From Marinobacterium iners (GTDB lineage Bacteria; Pseudomonadota; Gammaproteobacteria; Pseudomonadales; Balneatricaceae): a stretch of DNA of 64,000 nt. Each line of letters starts with the position of its first letter. Positions within the stretch are counted from its first letter, which is position 1. The notes beneath the pieces are model-generated. The model was not told the DNA's origin, made no database searches, and saw only the letters and a program-made list of their open reading frames with translations. Where the stretch lies: NCBI RefSeq assembly GCF_017310015.1, contig NZ_CP022297.1, positions 1,488,001 to 1,552,000 on the forward strand, read 5' to 3'. This document shows, piece by piece, positions 31,846-38,745 of the stretch. A program made the position numbers and the translations under genes.

Positions 31846-31908
31846 GCATTAAGCGAAACGCCCGTCAGGGCGTATGCCGGGCGTGGTTGTCCGGTACTGA
31901 TGAGCAGC
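31846..31908 (+). ncRNA. Hammerhead ribozyme, type II, copy 1
   Basis: All core nucleotides are present in type II order. GAAA (31855-31858) leads into stem III, a 5-bp CGCCC/GGGCG hairpin with loop GUCA (31859-31872). U16.1 and H17 are U31873 and A31874. Stem I is an 8-bp hairpin UGCCGGGC/GUCCGGUA with loop GUGGUU (31875-31896). CUGAUGA is at 31897-31903. The open stem II pairs GC 31853-31854 with GC 31904-31905, and GC 31846-31847 with GC 31907-31908 across an asymmetric internal loop. Predicted cleavage is between 31874 and 31875. The next gene's ribosome binding site begins 5 nt downstream. Confidence 0.9.
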
Positions 31909-31925
31909 CAACAAGGAGAAATCTA

Positions 31926-32225
31926 ATGCGCAAATCTGACCAGGTAGACGCCATGACCCAGGCCATGAAAACTCACTACGACCGAGCAGTCAGTAAAGCC
32001 GATGTACAAGCTTTTCTTGATGTGTTCTCAGATCTCTGCCGCAAGAAATTGGCCGAGGATGGTGAATTCATCTTCCACGGTGTCGGCAAGTTCAGCGTGA
32101 GCGATCGCGCAGCTCGCCAAGGGCGCAACCCTGCTACGGGTGAGCCAATGACAATTGCTGCCCACAAAGGCCTGCGTTTCTCAGCATCCAAACTGCTGAA
32201 AGACAGCCTGAATCCTAAGCAGTAA
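31926..32225 (+). CDS. HU/IHF-like DNA-binding protein (second copy), between two ribozymes
   Basis: ATG at 31926 follows AAGGAG at 7 nt. 99 aa with a clear HU-family pattern: KSDQVDAMTQAMKTHYDRAVSKADVQAFLDVFSDL, FIFHGVGKFSVSDRAARQGRNPATGEPMTIAAHKGLRFSASKLLKDSLN, including the GKF and RxGRNPxTGE arm motif. It probably bends or coats DNA during transposition. The gene is flanked by hammerhead ribozymes, and its stop codon lies inside the second one, so its mRNA would be released as a separate piece of about 380 nt. Confidence 0.92.
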   Translation: MRKSDQVDAMTQAMKTHYDRAVSKADVQAFLDVFSDLCRKKLAEDGEFIFHGVGKFSVSDRAARQGRNPATGEPMTIAAHKGLRFSASKLLKDSLNPKQ

Positions 32226-32290
32226 GCGAAACCTGTCCGGTTGATCCGGGCAGGTCTATCCAGCGTGGTGGCTGGGTACTGATGAGCAGC
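32219..32290 (+). ncRNA. Hammerhead ribozyme, type II, copy 2
   Basis: GAAA (32228-32231); stem III is a 9-bp CCUGUCCGG/CCGGGCAGG hairpin with loop UUGAU (32232-32254). U16.1 and H17 are U32255 and C32256, making the classical GUC triplet. Stem I is an 8-bp UAUCCAGC/GCUGGGUA hairpin with loop GUGGUG (32257-32278). CUGAUGA is at 32279-32285. Stem II pairs GC 32226-32227 with 32286-32287 and GC 32219-32220 with 32289-32290, with internal loop AGUAA opposite A. Predicted cleavage is 32256/32257. Stems differ in sequence from copy 1 but keep pairing; the stem I loop GUGGU and the internal loop are conserved. Confidence 0.92.
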
Positions 32291-32307
32291 CATAAACCGG
32301 AGACACC

Positions 32308-32889
32308 ATGAAAAAGCACGATAACCGCAAAGCCGCTCTGGCCCAGATCCACATCGCCAAAAAGCAGCTGGGGCTGGATGATGACATTTACCGCGATTTG
32401 CTTGAGAGCTGGACCAGCAGCGGTGAAAAGTCAGGTAAACGAAGCGCGGCTGATCTCAATGCCAAAGAGTGCGGCATCGTTCTGGATCAATTACGTAAGC
32501 TCGGCTTTCAAGGGAAGCCACGCCAGCAGGTGGCACGCCACCCAGGCACGCCTCAAAACATCGAGACGACCCCCATGCTACAGAAGATCGAAGCACAGCT
32601 GGCCGATATGCAGCTGCCCTGGAGCTACGCGGATGCGATCGCCAAGCGCCAGTTCAGCATTGAGCGTATGGGCTGGCTCAAGCGTCGCGAACATTTTGAG
32701 GCGGTGATTGCTGCACTGCATGTGGAGCAGGAAAAACGATCACTATGGGCGGGTGTGGAGCGTGAAATGCTGCGTCTCAGCATCACCGAGGCTGACATCG
32801 AGCGCGACTACAGACCCAGAAAAGGCTGGAAACGCAACCGTAAAGCCCTAGAACAACTGCTCAGCCTACTGATCCAGAAGGAGGTTTGA
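32308..32889 (+). CDS. gemA: GemA (Mu gp16-like) regulatory protein
   Basis: 193 aa. N-terminal ALAQIHIAKKQLGLDDDIYRDLL and LDQLRKLGF are the GemA/DUF1018 signature. The C-terminal half contains MGWLKRREHFEAVIAAL and is helical. Mu GemA changes host gene expression and DNA supercoiling. ATG at 32308 has GGAG at about 6 nt, 8 nt after the second ribozyme. The next gene starts 2 bases after its stop. Confidence 0.9.
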   Translation: MKKHDNRKAALAQIHIAKKQLGLDDDIYRDLLESWTSSGEKSGKRSAADLNAKECGIVLDQLRKLGFQGKPRQQVARHPGTPQNIETTPMLQKIEAQLADMQLPWSYADAIAKRQFSIERMGWLKRREHFEAVIAALHVEQEKRSLWAGVEREMLRLSITEADIERDYRPRKGWKRNRKALEQLLSLLIQKEV

Positions 32890-32890
32890 T

Positions 32891-33241
32891 ATGTCTCGCG
32901 ATGATTCAACAATGGGGGGACGCCGTCATGAGCTCTTGGAGGATGTGCACGCCCAAGTTAAATCCGTATTGCAGGAGTTTGGTATCGATGCTGCGGTGGC
33001 AGACCAGGCTGGGGCAGCGCTGGCTGATCATTTAGCACAGAACTGGGGAGGGCAAAACTTCACATTCCCTATGGACCATCATTATTATGTCACTATGCGT
33101 GACCAGGAGATTTATGCCGAGTTTGATGGCCGAAATCATCATGTACTTGCTCGTAAATTCAACATGACTGTTCGTGGTATATATAAAGTCATAAAACGCA
33201 TTCGCGCCAAGGGTGACCCGGATCAGCATGCGCTGTTCTGA
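32891..33241 (+). CDS. mor: Mor-family transcription activator (middle/late regulator)
   Basis: 116 aa. The N-terminal dimerisation part (LLEDVHAQVKSVLQEFGIDAAVADQAGAALADHLAQNWGGQNFTFP) and C-terminal HTH (YAEFDGRNHHVLARKFNMTVRGIYKVIKRIR) are typical of Mor/C proteins. Mor activates transcription of later genes in Mu by binding DNA in front of promoters. The three 21-bp late elements in this phage are candidate targets. It is the last early gene, about 120 bp from the prophage end. Confidence 0.92.
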   Translation: MSRDDSTMGGRRHELLEDVHAQVKSVLQEFGIDAAVADQAGAALADHLAQNWGGQNFTFPMDHHYYVTMRDQEIYAEFDGRNHHVLARKFNMTVRGIYKVIKRIRAKGDPDQHALF

Positions 33242-33360
33242 TCCGGCCCCTCTCGGCCCTTCCGCTATCTGAAAATCCTTTTCAAATTCTCATACCACTC
33301 CGTGTCGACGCATCCCGCCCAATCCCACATTTTTCTCACATACCCTGGATATTTATCTCA
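33242..33360 (+). other. Prophage right end region (transposase-binding end, inferred)
   Basis: 119 non-coding bases between mor and the resumed chemoreceptor frame. Two related motifs TTCTCATACC (33287-33296) and TTCTCACATACC (33333-33344) could be transposase-binding sites. The sequence ends in CA at 33359-33360, as Mu-type ends do, followed by CCCCT, a candidate for the 5-bp target duplication. The other end is outside the window, so the boundary is uncertain by up to about 20 bp. Confidence 0.5.
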
Positions 33361-34608
33361 CCCCTGAACAGCATCGGTGAAAAAAGCTACTACCGCGTCG
33401 GACAGGTGGTGGACTTTGATCTGGTACCGGCACTGGAGCCCATGCTCAAGGCGATTGCTGAGCGCCAGCAAACCAGTCGCGATGGACTGTCCCTGGCCGC
33501 AGAGGAACTGTTGACGTTTCTTGCAAGTCAGCAGAATTATCTGTTTGGTGGCTCAATTCTGTTTCTGGTGATCGTTGTCAGCATGACACTTTGGCTGCGT
33601 CATACCGTCATCCTGCGTCTGCAGCGCATGGAGCGGGACCTGAGCGCCATGGATCGCAACAGTGACTTGAGCGGTGTGCCAATGGTCGAAGGCAATGATG
33701 AAGTGGCCGGCGTGAATCGGGCGTTAAGTGGTCTGGTGCAACGGTTCGAGCACTTTGTTGGTGACGTCCGAACGGCTGCCAGCGGTCTGACCGAACGCTC
33801 TGCTCAGCTGGATCGGGAGGCGGAAACCCTTCACAGCACGTCAACGCAAACGCGTCGATTGATTGATGATGTAAACCAGTCCATGAACAACATCGCGAAT
33901 CAGTCCACTGCCATCGAAGCGGCCAGCGAGCAGTCCGCCAATACAGTCCGTGAAGCACTGGCAGCCAATGCGGAAGCACAGCAGGGCATCCTCAGCAGCG
34001 AGAAGGCAGCAGATCACGCGGTCAGTATTATCAACCGGGTCAGCGAGTCGATTACAACCCTGACCGAATCCAGCGGGCGTATCAGCCAAGTAATCAGCAT
34101 CATTGCAGATGTTGCCGAGCAGACCAACCTGCTGGCCTTGAACGCTGCCATTGAGGCTGCTCGTGCCGGTGAGCATGGGCGAGGCTTCGCCGTGGTTGCA
34201 GATGAAGTCCGGGTACTGTCACAGCGCACCTCGGATTCCACCCGTGACATACGTCAGTGGGTGGAAGAGCTGGTGGCCGGTGTAAAAGAGGTCGAGCAAC
34301 AACTGGGTGGCATGCGTGATGCCGGTAGTCAAAACCGATCCCATATTTCGGCCCTGCGCGCGTTCCTGGAGCGGCTGCAGGAGCAGTTTGTAGAGCTGGA
34401 GAGTCACAGCTCCGGTATCAGTGATGCAATCGCGACTCAGCGTGATGAAACCGGCCGTGTAGGCCGCCGGGCACAGGCGCTGGAAGAGAGTGCCGATTCG
34501 CTGGTGGCCAGCGTTGGCAGCGCACGGGAAGTCAGCAACGCCCTGCGTCAGGAATCGGACTCCATGCGTGGCCTGATCGCCCGTTTCAAGACTTCGGTAG
34601 ATGCTTGA
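33361..34608 (+). pseudogene. Chemoreceptor (methyl-accepting chemotaxis protein), 3' fragment interrupted by the prophage
   Basis: The frame is open from about 33361 (reading P-L-N-S-I-G-E-K-S-Y-Y-R-V-G) with no start codon of its own, so the 5' part, including the sensor domain and first membrane segment, must lie on the far side of the prophage. What remains has a second membrane segment (LFGGSILFLVIVVSMTLWL), a HAMP-like region and the signalling hairpin tip (ISIIADVAEQTNLLALNAAIEAARAGEHGRGFAVVADEVR). Normally such proteins signal to CheA. The insertion would have inactivated the receptor. Confidence 0.85.
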
Positions 34609-34740
34609 GGTGTGTTAGAGGCAGCGCGGCAAGTTGATAATTTATATTCTTTAAATGAATAAATTTGTTATTTATTATTCTTTTATAGAATCAAAATAAC
34701 CCTGTATCTTGGTGGTTTTTAACGGATACGGGTTATCGCT

Positions 34741-36516
34741 GTGGAGTGGCAGGGCTGGTTTGCACTGAGTTTGATGGTTACGGCACTGGCCGTACTGATA
34801 CTGACGCGCATAGGGCCGCACATCGTGATGATGGCGGTGCTGGCACTGCTCAGTATCAGTGGCGTGCTGAGCCCCAGTGAGGCCCTGTCCGGCTTTTCCA
34901 ACTCTGGCTTGATAACCGTTGCCTGCATGTTTGTAGTAGCGGCCGGAATTCACTCTTCCGGCGGTGTCGACATGCTGGTCAACCGTGTACTGGGCAAACC
35001 AAAAGGGGTGCGTGGTGCATTGGCTCGCATCTTTGCGCCGGTGGTGCTGCTCAGCGGCTTTCTTAACAACACCCCCGTAGTGGCGACCATGATTCCGGCG
35101 ATCCATGCCTGGTCGCGCAAGATCAATATTCCCGCATCCAAACTGATGATTCCGCTCAGCTACAGTGCCATTCTGGGCGGTACGCTGACGCTGATCGGAA
35201 CCAGCACCAATCTGGTCGTGAACGGTCAGTACCAGGAACTGACCGGTGAAGCCGGCCTGTCGCTGTTCTCGATTACCGCCGTTGCGCTGCCGGTGGTACT
35301 GGTTGGCCTGGCATTTATCTGGCTGGTATTTCCGCGTCTGCTGCCGGATCGCAGCGAAAAACGCGCTTTTGCCAATCTACGTGAGTTCACCCTTGAAGTG
35401 GCTGTGGCGCCCGGTGGGCCGCTGGTGGGCCAAAGCGTGGAGCAGGCGGGGTTGCGCAGTCTTGATCGGGTCTATCTGGTCGAAATTGAGCGCAACGGCA
35501 ATATCGTGACCGCAGTGCCGTCCGAAGAAAAGCTGCGCGACGGTGACAGACTGGTGTTTGCCGGCGATACCGAGGCCATTTCAGACCTGCTGCGCATCAA
35601 TGGAATCATCCCTTCGCCGGAAAACGGCCATTCCGATACGCTCAACCTGGACCGTGCCGAACGCAGTCTGGTTGAAGCGGTGGTGTCACCTCACTGTGAC
35701 GCCGTCGGCCACGCAATCCGTGATGCCCGTTTTCGGGATCGCTACGGTGCTGTTGTGTTGGCAGTAGCACGCAATGGGGAGCGGGTACAGGGCAACCTGG
35801 GCAATATCGTTCTGGAAGCAGGGGATACTCTTCTGCTTGAAGCACGCCCGGCCTTTGTGAGTCGCCAGCGCTACAACAAGGATTTCCTGTTGATTAACGA
35901 CCTAAACAAGTCCCAGCCACGGCATGAGCGTGCCTGGCTGGCCTGGGGTATTCTGGCCGCGATTGTGCTTGCCGCCGGTACAGGTGCGACCAGTATGCTC
36001 AATGCGGCGCTGGTGGGTGCCGGTTTAATGGTAGTGACCGGTTGCTGCAGTGTATCTCAGGCGGAAAAGAGCCTCGATCTGACCGTAATTTTGACCATCG
36101 CAGCGTCCTTTGCACTGGGGGCGGCGCTGCAGAAAACCGGTGTATCAGGCTGGATCGCCCATGCCATTGTCGACCTGAGTGCAGGCACGCCTTGGCTATT
36201 GTTGTTGCTGACATACCTGGCTGTGTCCATCCTGACTGAAATCATCACCAATAATGCTGCTGCCGTTCTGATGTTACCGATCGTACTGGAGGTGACTGAA
36301 CGTGCCGGTCTGCAACATGAGCCGTTCATTTTTGCCATCATGATTGCCGCTTCAGCCAGTTTTGCGACCCCGCTTGGGTATCAGACCAACCTCATGGTGT
36401 ACGGTCCCGGTGGCTATCGGTTCAGTGATTTTCTCAAAGTTGGAGTGCCCATGAACCTGCTGATCGGTGCGGTTACGCTGACCACATTGCTGCTGGGCTG
36501 GCCGCTGGTGCGTTGA
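34741..36516 (+). CDS. SLC13/DASS-type permease with two RCK_C (TrkA-C) domains
   Basis: 591 aa from GTG at 34741. The first half has about six membrane segments (WFALSLMVTALAVLILTRIG, ALLSISGVLSPSEALSGFSNSGLIT with the SLC13 SNT-like motif FLNNTPVVATMIPAI). Two RCK_C domains (residues about 215-290 and 300-375; VVLAVARNGERVQGNLGNIVLEAGDTLLLEA) follow, then the second membrane half with LTEIITNNAAAVLMLPI and SASFATPLGYQTNLMVYGPG. Such proteins transport anions such as sulfate or dicarboxylates with sodium. The substrate is not certain. Confidence 0.88.
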   Translation: MEWQGWFALSLMVTALAVLILTRIGPHIVMMAVLALLSISGVLSPSEALSGFSNSGLITVACMFVVAAGIHSSGGVDMLVNRVLGKPKGVRGALARIFAPVVLLSGFLNNTPVVATMIPAIHAWSRKINIPASKLMIPLSYSAILGGTLTLIGTSTNLVVNGQYQELTGEAGLSLFSITAVALPVVLVGLAFIWLVFPRLLPDRSEKRAFANLREFTLEVAVAPGGPLVGQSVEQAGLRSLDRVYLVEIERNGNIVTAVPSEEKLRDGDRLVFAGDTEAISDLLRINGIIPSPENGHSDTLNLDRAERSLVEAVVSPHCDAVGHAIRDARFRDRYGAVVLAVARNGERVQGNLGNIVLEAGDTLLLEARPAFVSRQRYNKDFLLINDLNKSQPRHERAWLAWGILAAIVLAAGTGATSMLNAALVGAGLMVVTGCCSVSQAEKSLDLTVILTIAASFALGAALQKTGVSGWIAHAIVDLSAGTPWLLLLLTYLAVSILTEIITNNAAAVLMLPIVLEVTERAGLQHEPFIFAIMIAASASFATPLGYQTNLMVYGPGGYRFSDFLKVGVPMNLLIGAVTLTTLLLGWPLVR

Positions 36517-36540
36517 TGCGCTCGCCTCAGGGCGAGCGCA
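36517..36540. terminator. Bidirectional terminator between convergent permease and nhaB genes
   Basis: TGCGCTCGCC and GGCGAGCGCA (36517-36526, 36531-36540) form a perfect 10-bp stem with a 4-nt loop, followed by another small inverted repeat AAGCC/GGCTT. It lies between two convergent genes. U-runs are short, so efficiency is uncertain. Confidence 0.65.
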
Positions 36541-36546
36541 AAGCCT

Positions 36547-38058
36547 TCAGGCTTTGATGAACAGCATCACCGACAGCAGGCCTACCCCGCCCAACACCAC
36601 GGTGTAAGGCAGAGCCATTATCACCATTCGACCATATGATAACCGTACCAGTGGTGCGATGGCCGAGGTCAGCAGGAACAGGAACGCGGCCTGGCCGTTG
36701 GGCGTGGCAACGCTGGGCAGGTTGGTGCCGGTATTGATGGCCACTGCCAGACGATCAAAATGCTCGCGGCTGATAGCGCCGTTATCCAGTGCCTGCTTGA
36801 TTTCGCTGATATAAACCGTGGCGACGAACACGTTGTCGGAGATCATCGACAATACGCCGTTGGCGAGGAAGAACATGCCGGGCTGTTGCTCTGGCGGCAG
36901 TGCCAGTACTGCCGCGATAATTGGACTGAACAGGTGCTGCTCGTGAATGACTGCCACAATGGCGAAGAAGACCACCAGCAGTGATGTGAAGGGCAGTGCT
37001 TCCTGAAAGGCCTTGCCGATCTGATGCTCGTCGGTTACGCCGTTAAAAGAGGTGATCAGGATGATCACCAGCAGGCCGATAAGTCCTACTTCCGCCAAGT
37101 GCAGGGCCAGTCCGACGACCAGTATGGCGGCAGCAACTGCCTGAACGATCAGTGCGACTTTTTGGCTCTGGGTACGCTTGGCGCGCTCGGCATCGGCAAA
37201 CTCCTTCAGCACCTGCAGAACGGGACGGGGCAGCTTGACGCCGTAGCCGAACAGCTTAAATTTCTCCAGCAGCACGCAAGTGATCAGCCCGGCCGCCAGT
37301 ACCGGCATGGAGATGGGGGCCATTTTGATAAAGAAGTCGGCAAAATCCCAGCCGGCTGTTTTGGCGATCAGCAGATTCTGTGGTTCGCCGACCAGCGTAC
37401 ATACGCCCCCCAGGGCGGTACCGATGGCGCTGTGCATCAGCAGGCTGCGCAGAAAGGCGCGAAAGCCTTCCAGATCATCCCGATGCAGGTCAACCACTTC
37501 CTGATCGCTGCCGTGGTCGTGTGTATTGTGCTGATGTCCCTTGCCGGAAGCTACCTTGTGGTAAACGGAGTAGAAGCCCACCGCTACGCTGATGATGACG
37601 GCCGTGACGGTGAGTGCGTCAAGAAATGCGGAGAGCAGGGCGGCGGTCATGCTGAACATTAGCGCCAACAGGTACTTGGAGCGCACATGCAGCAGAATAT
37701 TGGTAAAGGTCACCAGCAACAGGCTCTTCATGAAATAGATCCCGGCCACCATGAACATCAGCAGTAGAATGACCGGCAGATTGGTCTGAATCTCTGCATA
37801 GAGGGTTTCAGGTGAGGTCATGCCCAACAGCAGGGCCTCGGTGGCGAGCAATCCGCCAGGCAACAGCGGGTAGCACTTGAGTGCCATGGCCAGTGTGAAA
37901 ATAAATTCAGCGATAAGCAGCCAGCCGGTCGCCTGAGGGCCAAACAGCCAGAGACAAACCGGATTGATGATCAGGAAGAGTACAATTGTCTGCTTGTACC
38001 AGGCAGGGGCATTGCCCAGAAAATTGTGCGCCAGCGCACCGGGTGTGCTCGTCGACAT
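36547..38058 (-). CDS. nhaB: Na+/H+ antiporter NhaB
   Basis: 503 aa, the usual length. About 12 membrane segments, with family motifs LLSAFLDALTVTAVIISVAVGFY (residues about 140-165), IGTALGGVCTLVGEPQNLLIA, NGVLSMISDNVFVATVYI and AINTGTNLPSVATPNGQAAFLFLLTSAIAPLVRLSYGRM. It exchanges internal Na+ for external protons and supports pH and salt homeostasis. A cytoplasmic loop carries an unusual His/Asp-rich stretch (SGKGHQHNTHDHGSDQ). It is convergent with the permease gene. Confidence 0.95.
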   Translation of the reverse strand: MSTSTPGALAHNFLGNAPAWYKQTIVLFLIINPVCLWLFGPQATGWLLIAEFIFTLAMALKCYPLLPGGLLATEALLLGMTSPETLYAEIQTNLPVILLLMFMVAGIYFMKSLLLVTFTNILLHVRSKYLLALMFSMTAALLSAFLDALTVTAVIISVAVGFYSVYHKVASGKGHQHNTHDHGSDQEVVDLHRDDLEGFRAFLRSLLMHSAIGTALGGVCTLVGEPQNLLIAKTAGWDFADFFIKMAPISMPVLAAGLITCVLLEKFKLFGYGVKLPRPVLQVLKEFADAERAKRTQSQKVALIVQAVAAAILVVGLALHLAEVGLIGLLVIILITSFNGVTDEHQIGKAFQEALPFTSLLVVFFAIVAVIHEQHLFSPIIAAVLALPPEQQPGMFFLANGVLSMISDNVFVATVYISEIKQALDNGAISREHFDRLAVAINTGTNLPSVATPNGQAAFLFLLTSAIAPLVRLSYGRMVIMALPYTVVLGGVGLLSVMLFIKA

Positions 38059-38253
38059 GGCAGGTTTCTCTCTCAGCCGTAAGGGCTGTCATGCAGTTTG
38101 AGTTGTTTTTATCGCGGCGAATTATACGCCGGGTTTAATAATATTGCTGCACCTGCGTAATATCAGAGCATCCTCAATTAGTGCTAATCATATCGACCTG
38201 CTATGGCAGGCGTTGCATAATCCCTTTTACCTCTTTCCATACAAGGACGCATC

Positions 38254-38706
38254 ATGGAGTTTCAGATCGAATACTGGCACTGGGTCGTGTTTGGCATGCT
38301 GCTGATATTGGCCGAGTTGGTGGTGCCCAGCTTTACCATTTTCTGGTTTGGGCTTGGTGCTCTGCTGATGGCGCTGATGGTCTGGTTGCTGCCTGAGCTT
38401 ACACTGAACCTGCAGCTGGTACTGTGGGCGATCGGGTCGGGTCTGTTTGCGCTGGCCTGGTTTCGACTGTTGCGACCCATGATGCGAGACCGAACCAAAG
38501 CCGGTATTTCACGTGAGGCGGTACTGGGTGAAACCGGGCAGGTGATAGAAGCCCCGCAAGCCGAGCGGCGAGGGCGAGTCAGATTTACCACACCGGTACT
38601 GGGTGATGATGAATGGGAGTTCATCTGTGAGCAGCCGGTCGAAGTGGGTGATCGAGTGGTGATAACGGAAATTTCCGGCAACACTCTGATTGTCAGAAAA
38701 CGCTGA
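38254..38706 (+). CDS. NfeD family membrane protein
   Basis: 150 aa. Two to three membrane segments (WVVFGMLLILAELVVPSFTIFWFGLGALLMALMVWLLP, LVLWAIGSGLFALAWFRLL), then a C-terminal OB-fold domain (GETGQVIEAPQAERRGRVRFTTPVLGDDEWEFICEQPVEVGDRVVI). NfeD proteins pair with SPFH/stomatin proteins, as here with the gene that follows. The short form lacks the protease domain of long NfeD proteins. Function: membrane quality control or organisation. Confidence 0.9.
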   Translation: MEFQIEYWHWVVFGMLLILAELVVPSFTIFWFGLGALLMALMVWLLPELTLNLQLVLWAIGSGLFALAWFRLLRPMMRDRTKAGISREAVLGETGQVIEAPQAERRGRVRFTTPVLGDDEWEFICEQPVEVGDRVVITEISGNTLIVRKR

Positions 38707-38745
38707 TACAACCAAACCTTCAAGTGATTGCATGAGGATAAACGG

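Larger units (their letters stand above)
1..33360. mobile_element. Mu-type transposable prophage (BcepMu-like early region, B3/D3112-like tail), left end outside window
   Basis: Genes for a DDE transposase, MuB/TnsC-like ATPase, GemA, Mor, Mu gp27/28/29-, F-, G-, I- and T-like proteins lie in two divergent blocks around a repressor at 23.5 kb. Divergent transcription with the transposase operon pointing at the near end resembles BcepMu. The tail genes (tube, G/GT, long tape measure, BR0599-type protein) are those of long non-contractile tails as in B3/D3112. The right end is placed near 33360 because a chemoreceptor frame resumes there after a CA dinucleotide. The exact base is inferred. The other end lies left of position 1, so the 5-bp target duplication cannot be checked. 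Confidence 0.93.

Noticed and set aside
31893..32292. 18-bp direct repeat GGTACTGATGAGCAGCCA, first read as a recombination or integrase repeat
   Set aside because: The repeat is explained by the conserved stem I end, CUGAUGA core and stem II arm of the two hammerhead ribozymes.
33406..34608. Chemoreceptor fragment considered as a complete short gene starting at GTG 33406
   Set aside because: The frame continues upstream without a stop to the prophage end, no ribosome binding site precedes the GTG, and the sensor domain is missing.
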